Source of the DNA: Cynocephalus volans
Taxonomy: Eukaryota > Chordata > Mammalia > Dermoptera > Cynocephalidae
Direction: 5' to 3'
NCBI RefSeq assembly: GCF_027409185.1
Contig: NC_084471.1
Coordinates: forward strand, 8,524,535 to 8,588,534
Length of the DNA stretch: 64,000 nucleotides
A program made the position numbers and the translations under genes. This document shows positions 10,740 to 22,679 of the stretch, in pieces; position 1 is the first letter of the stretch; each line of letters begins with the position of its first letter. The notes beneath the pieces were generated by a model. The model was given only the letters and a program-made list of their open reading frames with translations, made no database searches and was not told the DNA's origin.

Positions 10740-11490
10740 CGGACCCTCTTTTCTAACTGTACTCTCTCCCTTGGTGATCTTGTGTATCTCTGGGCTTTCA
10801 TGGTTGTCCATAAGCTGATGACCCCCACATTTATATCTTTAGCTAGATCTCTTCTTGTTCCTAGAACTCCTGCTTGACACAGCTGCTTGGATATCTCACT
10901 GATATCTTGAGCTTCATAAGTCCAAAACCGAACACTTGCTCCTCACAAACTCTTTCTCTTTCATTTGTCCCCTTCTCCATAAGTGGCTCTACCATCTACC
11001 CAGTTTCTCAAATCAAATTCTTCCTTTTCTCTCACTACTCTACATCTTATCCAAGTTACTGTCAGTGCTGTTTCCATAATATGACACTTCTTTCATCTCT
11101 GCTGCCACTACACTTCAAGCTGCCATCATCTCCTGCCTGGAATGGTATGATGGGCTCCCCATTTGTACTCTGGTCTGCTTCTATTCTACTTTGCCCAGAG
11201 CCACCAAAAGTCATCTGTCTCTCCCCTGCTTAAAATCTTTTAATGGTTTCCTTAGCACTTAGGAGAGAATCCAGACTCCTTCCCAGGGTTCACAAGGCCC
11301 TGAATAACCTGGCTCCTGCCTGCCTCTGACCGGTCTCTCCTGCTACTTTTGCTCACTGTCCTCCAGGCACATTCACTTCTTTCAGTTCCCCAAAGGTGGC
11401 AAGCTCTTTCCCACCTCAGGAACTTTTTTATATGCTACTTCCTCTATCTAGGATACTCTGGCCAGCCCCAGCCTTTTCTCATCCTTCAAA
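10740..11490 (+). repeat. L2 LINE fragment, sense
   Basis: Sense L2 3' region in order: 'ataagtccaaaaccgaacac', 'gtggctctaccatctaccca', 'tctcctgcctggaatggt', 'gcttaaaatcttttaatggt', 'aaggccctgaataacctggc', then 'cctctatctaggatactctg'. No ORF2 reading frame survives. Confidence 0.8.
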
Positions 11491-11639
11491 ATTTTTATTG
11501 AATGACTAAGTAGCAGGAGATAAGCAGCAAAAAGGATGGGGTTGCAGAGGAAGGATATCCTTGGAGTAAATCTATAAAGGTCTGAAAAAAATGTAGAAAG
11601 AAATGTGTTTGAAGAGCTGAAAGAATGTGAGTTTGGTTG

Positions 11640-12296
11640 TGGTATAGGTGGAGTTATTCAAGCAAAACAGCTACGAGTCAGACAGCTGGAACTCTGATAC
11701 ACTGCTGATGGGAGTAGAAAATGATGCAACCACCTTGAAAGACTGGCAATTTCTTTAAAAGTTGAGCATGTATCTCCCCTATGACCCAGCAGTTTCATTT
11801 CTAGGTACTTATCCAAGAGAAGTGAAAATGTCCACAGATAAGCCTTCTATGTTCATAGCAGTTGTATTCCTAATTCCCCAAAACTAGAAACAGTCCAGAT
11901 GTACATCAGCAGGAGAATGGATAAACAAACTGGTGTGTTCATGCAATGGAAGACCACTCAGCAGTAGAAAGGAACAAACTACTGATACATGTAATAGGGA
12001 TTCGTCTCACAAATATTATGCTTAGTGAACAGCCACACACAAAAATAGTACATAATGGGTGATCCCATTTATAAGACATTCCAGAATAGGCAAAACTGAC
12101 CTATATATGGTATTAGAAATCAGGTTAATGTTTTTTGGGTGGAAGGGGATTGACTGGGAGGGGACATGAGAGAACTTTTTTGAGTGATGGAAATGTTCTG
12201 AGTCTTAATAGGCATTCATCAAAACTGATTAAATCATATACTGTATGTAATTTTACTATATGTAAATCATACCTAAAAACAAGCTAGAAATTGTCC
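11640..12296 (+). mobile_element. L1 (mammalian-wide age) 3' end, sense
   Basis: It contains the ORF2 3' tail pattern 'aactctgatacactgctgat', 'tgacccagcagtttcatttc', 'gaaactagaaacagtccaga'-like text and 'gagaatggataaacaaactg', followed by a 3' UTR ending near 'ctatatgtaaatcatacct'. Frameshifts and stops are frequent, so it is a 5'-truncated dead copy. It separates two distinct L2 copies. Confidence 0.8.
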
Positions 12297-12855
12297 TAGA
12301 TTCCTTTTTTCTTCTCATTCTCAACATTTAATCCCCTAGCAAGTTCTGTTCACCTTGTATCCAAAATATATCCTGAATTTGTTCCCTCCCATCTCAAGCA
12401 CCATCCCCTCTTATTTGGACTACTGTATCATTAGCCTCCTGATTGGTTTTCCTACTCCTTCTTTTTGCCCTCTTCCCAAGCCATTTTTTCCACTTACCAG
12501 CTGAGGTGACCTTTTAGAAATTCAAATTGGATTATGTCGGTTGCCTTCCCAAAATGCTCTAGTAGTTTTCTGTTGCTTTCACTGTGGCCAACAAGGCTTC
12601 ACCTGACCCATGCCTCCTCCTGAGCCCATTTGACCTGGTCTCTTCCTTATTTCCTAAGTTCCAGCCTCACTGGCCTTCCCTCTGTTTCTTGAACATCTCA
12701 AGCTCTTTTCTACTTTTATCTTTAGGACCTTTACAATTGGCGCCTCGCTTAGTCTGGAGCACTCCACCTCCCAAATCTTTGTGAGACTTGTTTCTGTTTG
12801 TCATTCAGGTTCAGTTGAAATGTAACCTTCTCTGAGAGGTCTTCTCTGACTTTTC
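12297..12855 (+). repeat. L2 LINE fragment, sense, left part of an interrupted copy
   Basis: 'ggactactgtatcattagcc', 'gccaacaaggcttcacctga', 'ccagcctcactggccttccc' and 'ttcagttgaaatgtaacctt' follow sense L2. The copy resumes after the MaLR insertion at 13272, so the two parts form one element. Confidence 0.8.
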
Positions 12856-13271
12856 CCATCTACTATGGATTGAATTGTGTCCCTCCAGAGTTTAATGTGT
12901 TGGAGGCTTGGTTCCCTCTGTGACAGTGTTAAGAGGGTGGGAAATCCTCCTGTGGAAGTTAGAGGGTGGGGCCTTGGAGAGGTGATTGGATTGTGAGGAC
13001 TGCACCCTTGTGAATGGATTGGTCCATTCTTGGAATAATGGGAGTAGTTCTCGTGGCTTTAAAAAGAGTGAATGAGGAGGTTAGTCTCTCTCTGCTTTGC
13101 CATTTTGCTGTGTGAGACCCCTGCGTCACTTCACCAGCACCAGTGTCTTTACCAAACGTGTTCCCTGGACTTTGGACATCCCAGCCTCTGACACTATAAG
13201 CAATAAGTTTCATTTTCTTACATATTACTCAGTTTCGGGTATTTTGTTATAAGCAACAGAAACAGTAGTGT
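12856..13271 (+). mobile_element. ERVL-MaLR solo LTR (MST/THE1-like)
   Basis: The start 'tatggattgaattgtgtccc', the middle 'gaggtgattggattgtgagg' and 'tggctttaaaaagagtgaat', and the end 'ctcagtttcgggtattttgt' plus 'acagaaacagta' match the MaLR LTR layout. Length near 415 bases fits a solo LTR. It is a non-autonomous LTR retrotransposon relic with no coding region. It sits inside an L2 copy, so it is younger than that L2. Confidence 0.75.
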
Positions 13272-13450
13272 ACCTTCACATCATAGCTTTTAGGACTTGT
13301 TTTGTTCATAGCTTTTATCACAGTATGAAATTATCTTGTCCTTTTATTTATTTGTTCACCTGTCTCCTCCCTCTAGGATTAAGCTTGTCTTAGTCACTGC
13401 TGTATACTTGATACCTGCAGCAGTATTTGACACACACTGGGCCAGATGTG
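13272..13450 (+). repeat. L2 3' end, right part of the interrupted copy
   Basis: 'gttcatagcttttatcacag' and 'ctccctctaggattaagctt', then 'cagtatttgacacacactgg', are the last part of sense L2, continuing the fragment before the LTR. Confidence 0.7.
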
Positions 13451-13454
13451 TTAC

Positions 13455-14060
13455 TAAGTGAAGTCATTGAGGATGAGCCTGTTGAAGGTAGACTTGGTGA
13501 GGGAGAAGGAGCCAAGGAGAGGCAAGACTTCTGGTCTGGGAAACCAGGTGATGGTGTCATTCACTGAAATAGAATACAATGGAGGAAGAGAAGATTGAGG
13601 TGGGATATAAAGTGATGGATTTAGTTTTGAACTAAAATTTGAGGTACTTGTAAGGCATCAAGTGTTTGAGCACAGATCTGACATTTAGGAGAGGGAACTG
13701 GACTGTAGATTAAGTCTTGGAGGTTAGCATATATGTAGTAATTGCAACCTAGGGATGCAATTGATGAAATTGCTCTCAGGGGTAAATAAGGAATGTGGGT
13801 ATGTAGAGAAGGAGTTCCTTCCTTGTATCCTGCCTGAGTAATGGGCATCTCCTGCCAGTAAATAGGACTTATTGAAGCTCAGTCTCTAGAAGGTTTATCA
13901 GAACCCCCTAGGGAGTTATGTTATTCTAGCTAACAATGACAAGCGCTCAAGGGCCCAGGACAAAACTCTGAGGAATGTGAATATTTAGGGGAATAGGTAG
14001 AGTGGTGTCTAAAGAGCAGAAGAGATGCAACCAAACAGGTAGGAGGAAAAGTCAGAGAGC
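13455..14060 (-). repeat. L2 fragment, antisense
   Basis: 'tgatggatttagttttgaac', 'gaggtacttgtaaggcatca', 'gggcccaggacaaaactctg' and 'aggaatgtgaatatttaggg' read as the reverse complement of L2. Orientation is opposite to the preceding L2, so it is a separate insertion. Confidence 0.65.
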
Positions 14061-14313
14061 ATGGCATGAGGAAAGTGAGCTTTTCACATCAGAGTCTGTA
14101 GTCAAGACTATTGAGAAATGTCGGCTAGGGAGTGGGGCAGCTTCTGGGGAGTAGTAGTAACAAAAGCCAGATTGTTGTATATTGATGAATGAGACGAAGA
14201 AGTGGAGACAGTAAGTTTGGAGTCAAACTTTCCTAAAATTCAGCTGTTAAAGGAAAATAAGAAATAGCCACAGGAAGAATCTGGGGTCAGGAAAAGACTT
14301 TTAAAAAAAAATA

Positions 14314-14655
14314 CAGATGCTCCTCCACTTACGGTGTTCACGTCCCAATAAACCTATCATAAGTTGAAAATATCGTTGTCAAAAATGCAGTTAATACATC
14401 TAACCTGCTGACTGTCACTGCTTAGCCTAGCCTACTTTAAATGCGCTCAGAACACTTACATTAGCCTACAGTTGGGCAAAATAATCTAACACAAAGCATA
14501 TTTTATAACAAAGTGTTGAATATCTCATGTAATTTATTGAATACTATCCTGAAAGTGAAAAACAGAATGATCATGTGGGTCCTCAAAGTATGTTTTCGAC
14601 TGAATGCACTTCACTTTCTCACATCATAGAACCATTGTAAGTCAGGTCTGTCTGT
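14314..14655. mobile_element. Tigger-family DNA transposon remnant (MER8-like)
   Basis: The left end reads 'cagatgctcctccacttacg' and the right end 'gtaagtcaggtctgtctgtg', roughly inverted. The interior has 'taacacaaagcatattttat' and 'agtgttgaatatctcatgta', which I recall from non-autonomous pogo/Tigger elements. No transposase frame. Confidence 0.65.
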
Positions 14656-15250
14656 GAGAAACTTGAGCATGTGTGAATCCTGATGAGAAGGAGCCAGCAC
14701 AGAGGACAGAGAGTATAGAGGAGAGGGTATTGGATTGAGGACCTTCCTGGGGAACTCAGGACTCATTGTGATCCAGGGTGATTGGCTTTGGATAGTAGGA
14801 ATTCTCCCCTCCCAGAGGAAAGCAGAAGTGTGCGGGTGGGAAGCAGGATGCACATGGGGGCTGGAAAGTCAAGAGTGCTTTTCTGTGTGTTTTGGGAAAG
14901 TCCTGCGGAGGGAGAAGCAGGCGGTGAAGAGTTGGAAGTTGAAGAAATCAGGAAAGATGTGAAGAAACTGCTCTGATGAGGGAGAGCGCTGACTAAGGAA
15001 ATAAGAATCGCAGAGGAAAAGTAAGAAGTAGTTAGAATGAGCCTCCTACCTCCTGGGATTGTAGAGAAACTGGTCAGACCTTTACAGTTCTTTGTCTAGT
15101 TTTAGATTCTGGTGATTTGGGTTCAGTTTTTTGTGCCTTGTGTCTGACAATTCCACTCCTTCCCCATACACCTCTGCCATTTTCATTCATTATACCAGTG
15201 ACTTGTAAATTATTCCAGAGGTTTCATGTTTTATTTAACAAACACAATGT
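14656..15250. other. Intron, nothing recognised
   Basis: Overlapping open frames at about 14735-14976 are in purine-rich sequence and do not resemble a protein family. No repeat is confidently named. Confidence 0.4.
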
Positions 15251-15400
15251 AGAACTCACTGTGGTGTGTTTTTGTTTTGGGGCGGGGGGGGGGGGGGGGT
15301 TGGCTGCTGGCCAGCCTGGGGATCTGAACCCTGGATCTTGGTGTTATAAAGTTGTGCTCTAACCAGTTGAGCTAACTAACTAGCCAGCCGAGAACTCACT
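15251..15400 (-). mobile_element. CYN-type SINE monomer with target-site duplication
   Basis: The tRNA-like body lies at about 15300-15390 on the - strand. Its tail on the + strand is a G-run of about 18 with one C, preceded by Ts. The 10-base direct repeat 'agaactcact' flanks it at 15251-15260 and 15391-15400. It shares the C-run tail of the copies at 5.7 and 9.2 kb. Confidence 0.9.
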
Positions 15401-16660
15401 ATGTAGGTAGGTGGCAGTGTACTAAGTGTTGCATCAAAACAGCATGATAAGGTGGGCGGCGCTCTTTTCTCCTTGGTGCTGGGCTGCCCCAGATCCTCAA
15501 GAGGCATCTCAGGGCCTGTGCGGCCTGGCTGGGGCTGAAGTGAGGGCCATCCTCTTCCCAACTCCAGCCAGGGTGACTCTTCTCATCTCTCTCTCTCATC
15601 TTTTGGGTATCTATGTAAGATTTTGCTCTAAAAAAAACTTGCAAAATATTTTCAAACACCACTTCTCTAGGCTCTAAGGTCCTTACATTTAGGGCTGTTT
15701 TGCTTTATTTTCTAGCTCTAGCATCTGTATCACTGCCTGTCAGTGTGTTGAGAGTGAATGTACCCGTTCTGCCTCTGATCCTTTGCTCTGGAATGCCCTA
15801 CCCTCCTTCTCTGTCGTTATCCATGTATTATAGTTCATGTATGTTATATATTGTAGCTAATATAGAATGTGTCTGTTTCACCACAAGGTTGCATGTTCTT
15901 AGATGCCCACCAAGCGTTGTTAATCAGTATGTCTTTATGTTCCCCTCACAGAGTAGGTATTATAGTGATGTTAAATTCGGATTCATTGTAGAAAACTTGC
16001 AAAGCACTCCTGAGAGTGACTAAAATTGATAAAGAATCGAGGTGCAGGAGAATCCAGAGGAAATACACGCTAAATAATTGAATTAATTTAGCCTGGTAAA
16101 GTACTCTAAGCAGTGAGTTGATGGGGGTCTTGGTCTTAGCGTATGTTAAAGAATGATGGCCAACTAATTGTTCAGCTGTGGAACACAACAGAAGATGAGG
16201 TCAGATGGAATGTTAGTGGTTTAGATGAAGAAACTGGAGAACTCCCTACGCTGTGAGGAATGCTGGGAATTTTTCCTGGAGAGTTTTAGAACAATAGAAC
16301 AGACTCATTTGTGTTCAGTAAGTCCTACTTGATGGCAGAAGTATGGAGAATATGTCCCCAAGATTCCAGCCAAATTACTCCTGTAAACTCAACATGTACT
16401 GTCAATGTAAATGAACCTACACAGATTTACAGGTATCTGTGCATTAGTGAACAGACAGACATAAATGAAAAAATTACACATTGGATTGAATTTAGTGCTA
16501 TGGTTTTGGTTTTTTTTCCTAGTGGATATGTGAATTTAAACATAATGGGAGTAAGATTTTCATCTTTGAGTTGAAGAAGACTTTGTGGAAACGGATTTGA
16601 GTTGTAGCATACTCAGTAGAAGTTTGATTTGGAGTGAAGGACATTGCTGCCTGCATCATT
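15401..16660. other. Intron, nothing recognised
   Basis: Short frames only; no confident repeats. Some phrases near 15700-15800 ('gttctgcctctgatcctttg') vaguely recall L2. Confidence 0.4.
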
Positions 16661-16664
16661 TATT

Positions 16665-17175
16665 AAATGCCGAAGGGATACTTGTACTCCAGTGTTTATT
16701 GCAGCTCTATTAACAATAGCCAAGAGTTGGAACCAGCCCAGATGTCCATCATCAGATGAGTGGATAAGGAAACTGGTACATCTACACAATGGAATACTAC
16801 TCTGCTATAAAAAAGAATGAAATACTACCATTCACAACAATATGGATGGACCTAGAGAAAATTATGTTAAGTGAAACAAGTCAGGTACAGAAAGAGAAAT
16901 ACCACATGTTCTCACTTATTTGTGGGAGCTATAAATAAATGAACAAACAAACAAATAAACAGACAAATAAAGGGTGGGGGGGGAGAAGACACAACAATCA
17001 CAAAAATTCCTTGAACTTTTTAAGTCAAGTGAACAGGTATGATGTGGGGGGGCGGGTGGAGAGGAACGGGTGAAGGGGCATGAAAATCATCTACAGTGTA
17101 TATTGAGAAGTAAAATAAAATTTAGAAAAAAATAAAATAAGTAAATAAATAGATAGATAGATAAATAAAAACTTC
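16665..17175 (+). mobile_element. L1 3' end, sense, with A-rich tail
   Basis: The ORF2 tail text includes 'gcagctctattaacaatagc', 'agatgtccatcatcagatga', 'caatggaatactactctgct' and 'ccacatgttctcacttattt'. The 3' UTR has a G-rich tract ('gggtgggggggggagaag') and the tail is A-rich with aaat/agat repeats (17120-17170). The element is 5'-truncated to about 500 bases. It is less diverged than the L1 at 11.6 kb. Confidence 0.88.
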
Positions 17176-17329
17176 AACTTTGCTACTTTGGCTAGCACAT
17201 GTGCTGAAAGTTTGCCTCAACTAGAGATAAGGGAAACAGGCCAAATGAAGCCTATGGGAAAGAAACATATATGAGAAAATAAAAGAAAATTTCTATTTCA
17301 GTTCAGCCAAGGTTGCTATGTAGATACCA

Positions 17330-17920
17330 TGCTAAGCACAAGAAATACAAAAATAATAGAACATTTCCCTTTCCCTAGAGTTCAATGTCTGTGGGAGAGT
17401 CAGACATGGAAAATTAACATTTGTAAAATCTATAAAGGATCTATAAGGCTATAATAGTGGTGTAGCCATGTGCTAGGGAAGAAGCTATTACTCCTGATTA
17501 AGTATGGGAAGGGTATTGGAGAGGGCTGTAGAGGAGGGGCATTTGGGTAGACATTGAAGGATGGATGGGAGAGTGGAGGAGTGGGGAAGGAGCATGCCAA
17601 GGAGAGGTCCTTCAAGAAGCAAGGCTCAAAAGTATGTGGCATATTACCTAGCAAAGTGTGGGCTCTTAGGGGGGCCTGGAGATGACAGGGAGGGGAAAGT
17701 CAGAAGGAAGCATGGGCTGAGCAGTACGAGAGCAAGGTAGGGGAATATCTTGGTGATGGCCCTTGAACCTGGGGCTAGGGCATTTGACTGTCATAAATGG
17801 AACAAGGTTTTGTGAAGAAAGATGTGATATATAGTTGAGAGAATTGTTCTGACTGTGAGGAGGATGGGAGTGGGAAGGAGATGGGAGGGCTGGAATCAAA
17901 TGATGAATTGACCGTCTTTG
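17330..17920 (-). repeat. L2-like fragment, antisense
   Basis: 'ccatgctaagcacaagaaat', 'gtgggagagtcagacatgga' and later 'gagagaattgttctgactgt' resemble the antisense L2 3' region. Purine-rich on + through its length. Confidence 0.55.
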
Positions 17921-18119
17921 CCTCTTCCTGTTCTGGTTTTCCCATGACCAAAGCCCTAGTCTGCATATGAGGATCTGTAAATTGCAGCAACTGGTTTAAA
18001 TAAAATGGATTTACGGGAAATTTTGGCATCAACCTACTTTGATTCCAAAAAAGATAGGCAAATATTTTTTATTTACCAAAAACTTCAATAATAATAAAAA
18101 TAAATAATTATATTTATAT

Positions 18120-18300
18120 AAATACTAAATTCTAAGGGCCCGATATTGTTCTAAACATTGAGCAAATATTAACTCACTTAATTCTTATAAAAATTAGGAG
18201 GTAGTGTTGTTATCTCCATTTTCCAATGAGAAAACTGAATCACAGAGAGAGGTTGCTGGTCATCCGACTAGAACCCTGGCTCTGGACTCTGTCTTTCACC
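18120..18300 (-). repeat. MIR fragment
   Basis: 'attgagcaaatattaactca' then 'ttatctccattttccaatga' and 'gaaaactgaatcacagagag' follow antisense MIR. Confidence 0.7.
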
Positions 18301-18439
18301 TGTACCCAGCACAGATCTGTGTTTACTTTGAATGAGCTGGGAGATAACTTGCAGAATAAGTTTGTGGCCCCTTTGAAGGGGAAAAGTTTGGTGTGGGATT
18401 GTAGCAAGATTGGAGTGGAGCCCAGGAATTGTCATTCTG

Positions 18440-18560
18440 GGATCTGCCTGTGAGAACATTGTCTGTGTGAGGGCAAGGACTGTTCCCGACAGTATCGCTA
18501 GCATCTAGACCAGTGTTTGGTATGTAGTTAGTGCTCAGCAAATATTTTTTGACTGAATCA
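18440..18560 (+). repeat. L2 3' tip
   Basis: 'gagggcaaggactgttcccg' then 'gtgctcagcaaatatttttt' and 'gactgaatcagtaaatgaa' are the terminal bases of L2 in sense. Confidence 0.6.
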
Positions 18561-19855
18561 GTAAATGAAGAATTTTGTTGCCAGCTCTTGAAGGAATATG
18601 CCATGGAAGGTTCAGTTGCTTTTTTCCCCTCTGGTTTGCTGTTCAGGATCCTTTCTGAATTAATGAGTTCTGTGAGTTTATAACCTGCTTGTTTTTACTG
18701 AACTTATCTTGCTCAGCTTTCAAAGGAAGCCAGCTCAATGTACGTTTTTCTGGATTTTAAAAAATCAACTTATTTTCAAAATCAAAATACTAGGCTTTAA
18801 TATTTCAGCAGAAATATTTTTATATAAATAAGATTTCTATATTTAGATGCTTTTGGTTTTTCATATGCCTAGATTTAAGATGTAAAGAAAATGTTATTAA
18901 AGAATTGGAATTGACTTCTAATTATAGAAATTGAGATAATATATTTATGTAGTCCTTTTTAGAGTTTAATAAACATTTCTCAACAGACCAAGCATTGTAT
19001 CTATCTCTGTTTGGGTGGGGTGGGGGGGTGTTGGGGTTGTTTTTTTGTGTGTTTTTTTTTTTTTTTTTTTTTGCCAGTATTCTCAATATTTGATACTGGC
19101 CCATATTTATCTGCTGAAAAACCTTCCTTAGTGAGTGATTCATTAAGAAATTCTCTTCCAGGAGCCCAGTGATAATATAACTCAAGAAGTGTCTGCTGAT
19201 GTAACGTCACAACATTGATCATGTAGAAGTCATATATCTAATTTCATTAGCAGATTAATAGATGTAGGTTCCTAAGAAAGAATGGAGTAATGTTTTCTTT
19301 TTTGCTTTAGCTCATTCTGAATTCAATCATTTGGGAATAGGAAAATGGGAAATTTCGTCTTTATGTCTGTACATGAATAAAGATTTAGTTTTCTAAGCCA
19401 ATATCTTGTTTCTTTTGTTGACCTGAAACAAAAGCTTATTAGCCTTTTATTAAAACATATACCTCATAATATCTCATTGTTTGTTAAAGATTTTACATAC
19501 TAAATTAAAAATTTGGAAAAATCCACTCTAACAGTATTTTATTCTAGACTTAAAAGTCATATGAAAGTAGTTATTTTTGTTGAAGTAGTTATGCATGGAA
19601 ATAATTATATATTAAAGAAAAAATGTCAAGAATGCTAGCCTAGTATTTTAGTTAAAACAACTTTTAGAACTGTCTTTTGTGTAGATGAAGGTGATTCTTA
19701 ATACTGTTTTACAAAATATTCCCCAGGTTTCTGTTTGCAGGTGGTCCATCTCCCAAAGACTTCTGTTTCAGATGGGTTATGCTAAATTATTATCTGGTGT
19801 TTAGATATTGCAGCAAAATAATTTCTATGTATATTAAACCACAGATGTAATAAGT
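18561..19855. other. AT-rich intron, nothing recognised
   Basis: A poly-T of about 20 at 19051-19072 and G-rich tract at 19014-19035 are the only structure I see. Confidence 0.45.
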
Positions 19856-20100
19856 CAGTGGCTAATATTTATAGATCCCTTACCAAGTGCCAGGCACAGT
19901 GCACAGTGTGTTTATTCATTATTTTATTTAATTTTCACAAAATGGCCCTATAAAATTAGCACTTTATCTGTAAAATGGGGATAAAGAAACAAATTTAAGA
20001 GAGATTCAGTAATTTGGAAGAGGTTACTCAGCCACTAAGTGATAGAGCCTGGGCCAGAACCCAGTTCTTTGTGGCTCCAAAACCTGTTTCCTCCTTTTAA
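19856..20100 (-). repeat. MIR fragment, nearly full length
   Basis: 'gtggctaatatttatagatc', 'accaagtgccaggcacagtg', 'tctgtaaaatggggataaag' and 'gcctgggccagaacccagtt' cover most of MIR in antisense. Confidence 0.75.
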
Positions 20101-20189
20101 TGTAAAACGTGTGCTTTGTTACAGTGCACACTGATGGCTGCTCCCTTCTCCCTACACAGAAAGGCCTTCCCCACCCGCCCGAGCTCGGG

Positions 20190-20375
20190 CAGCCTCCACT
20201 TGCATGCTCACTCCTCCTGTTCCCCCTTCTCTCTTTTTCACAGCATTTATCTGACATTTTTGTCTTTTTTGTGTTCTACCACTAAAAGGTAAGCTCTATG
20301 GGATAGAAACTTTGCTGCCTTCATCCCTGTGGCCTAGAGTAGTGCCTGGCACACAGTAGGAGCATATTTATTGTA
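20190..20375 (+). repeat. L2 3' end
   Basis: 'cacagcatttatctgacatt', 'aaggtaagctctatgggata' and 'gtgcctggcacacagtagga' are the last bases of sense L2. Confidence 0.7.
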
Positions 20376-20629
20376 AAGAATAGGAACCATGAGGTTATAT
20401 CAGTCTATAATATTTGCTTTTAATTACTTTTGTAGGACAAACTTTTAAGTTATTTTTTTTCTTTCTAGTCAGTGATTTAAGTGAGGGAATTGAAGAGAGG
20501 TGCCTTGAGGAGTTGCTGAGGAACCAGTTAAGTAGGAGACAAGGCTGTTGTGAAGTAGAGGTGAGAAGTAGTTTGGACAAACGTGGTGGTAGACCTGCCT
20601 AAGCTGCTGTTGCAGCCTCTTGAATAGTA

Positions 20630-21140
20630 ACCCTTGATCCTCAGTTCCTGGTCCAGTCGCTTCCTAACTACTGCCAGGAAATTTTCTAAAACACAGCTTT
20701 TGTCATATCCGTCTCATTTGTGTGTTGAATTAAATACAGACACCTTGCCTTGGTATTCGGAGTTCCACAGTAGGACCCTGTCCTGCCTCTCCAGCCTTAT
20801 CTCCCAGTTTCCCTACATGTATCCTACACTGCAGCTTGGTGTCCCCAGAGTTGTTCCCATTTCCATGCCTGGGTCCATGCCCTCTTTTCCCATTCTCCGT
20901 TTGTTGAGACCATTATCTTTCCAAGGCCTTTGTAAATGTTCTTTCTTCCATGAAACCTAACATTCCCTTAACTGGGTATTTCTTTCTTGGTATTTTGTAA
21001 TTACCTTTAATCTTCACCTTTTATTAAACTTTTCTAAACATATTCTTGCCCTCCTTCCACAATCCTCTTTGAGGACAAGATTGTAGTTTTATCACTCTCT
21101 GTATCCTCTGCAATGCATTGAACACATGAGCAAACTGAAT
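20630..21140 (+). repeat. L2 fragment, sense
   Basis: 'ctgtcctgcctctccagcct', 'atctttccaaggcctttgta' and 'ctttgaggacaagattgtag' run in the order of the L2 3' region. Confidence 0.65.
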
Positions 21141-21311
21141 AGTGTTTGAAGTAGAGAAGAACAAATTGTAGAAAAAAACCCAAAATTGATAGTACAGTAT
21201 TTAGTTTTGGCACAGAGAAAACTTATCCTTAGCCGAGGATTGTTTTAGTGGTTAGGAACCTTTTTGAAGAGAAGCTGGGGGCAAAAAAAATTTTTTTAGG
21301 TAAACAATGAA

Positions 21312-21384
21312 GGGACTGGCCAACACCAAGGTCAAGGGTTCAATCCCTGTACTGGCCAGCTGCCAAAAAAAAAAAAAAAAAACA
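21312..21384 (+). mobile_element. 5'-truncated CYN-type SINE
   Basis: 'gactggccaacaccaaggtc' then B-box 'gggttcaatccctgtactgg' and a run of 18 As (21364-21381). The A-box half is missing. Confidence 0.75.
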
Positions 21385-21914
21385 GTATATTGGGTCTAGT
21401 AATTTTGAGTAGAAGACAAGAAACCAGATGGGGAAATGACTAGGTGAGGAGCACCATTTTTCAGAGTTCAATGATTAGTCCCTGTACTTGTCCCCAGGGT
21501 GGAGTACAGTATAGTGAGGAAAACTACTAGATCAGTTGACAATACATTGTAAAAATTTGGCCAGGGTGCAGACTGTCTTAGGGTCAAGACACGAATTGGC
21601 ATGTCTCCCTTAAATGAGCACTGCAGAAGGTATCACAAGGATATTTTAGGGAGATCACAGTGAAAGGTTAGCTTTTAGTATTTGCACTCAGATCTTGAGG
21701 GAGAAGTAGGTCTGTGTTCAAAGGAACAATAGTGAATCTAGTGTTTGAAACCCATATAGCATCTTGTTCTACTTCCTTGGTTCATGTATTTGCACAGTGG
21801 AGATTGACAGTCATGGAATGAGCCAGGAGTAAAGGAGATGAGTAAAAGGGAAGAACAAGTGATGAAATTACTCACTCTTGGGTGTCCTGGGTTCTTTTAG
21901 ATTAAGGTACCCTC

Positions 21915-22655
21915 CTTTGAGATTTTTTTTTCTTTTATTGATATGAAATTCACATAACAAAAACCATTTTAAACGCACAATTAAGTGGCATTTAGTATAT
22001 TCACATGCTGTGCACTCACAACCTCTCTCTAGTTCCAAAACATTTTCATCACTCCAAAAATAAACCTGGTACCTGTCAAACAGGTACACCTCTATTGCCC
22101 CTTCTCCCAGTTCCTGGCAGCCACCAGTCTGCTTTCTGTCTCTTTTGGATATTTCATGTAAGTGGAATCATCCAGCATGTGACCTTTTGTATCTGGCTTC
22201 TTTCACTTAGCATAATGTCTTTGTGGTTTGTCCACATTGTAGCGTGCGTGAGTACTTCGTTCCTTCTTATGGTTGAATAATATTCCATATTGTGTACATA
22301 CCACAATCTGTTTATCCATTCATCTGTTGATGGACACTTGGGTTGTTCCCACCCTTTGGCTGTTTTGAATAGTGCTGCTGTAAACATGGGTATACATGTA
22401 TTTGTTTGAATACCTGTTGCTTATTATTTTGGGTATATTCCTAGGAGTGGAATTACTGGGTCATGGTACTTGTATATTCAGCTTTTTAGGAGCCACTCCA
22501 GGGGGTTTCACTTTGGCTGTACTGTTTTACATTCCCATCAGCAATATATGAGGGTTCCAATTTCATCACATCCTTGCCAACACTTGTACTCTTGTTTTCT
22601 TTATTATAGCCATCCTTGTGGGTATGAAGTTGTATCTCATTGTGGTTCTTTTTTT
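21915..22655 (-). mobile_element. L1 3' end, antisense (first of three)
   Basis: 3' UTR ('tattgatatgaaattcacat', 'aaacgcacaattaagtggca') leads into the ORF2 tail on the - strand: the text 'atccattcatctgttgatgg' and 'ttactgggtcatggtacttg' is the complement of L1 ORF2. The - strand peptide around 22154-22387 includes EYYSTIRRNEVLTH, the L1 ORF2p C-terminal signature. Broken by stops; dead copy. Confidence 0.85.
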
Positions 22656-22679
22656 CTAATATGTTAACTTTCCCTCCCC

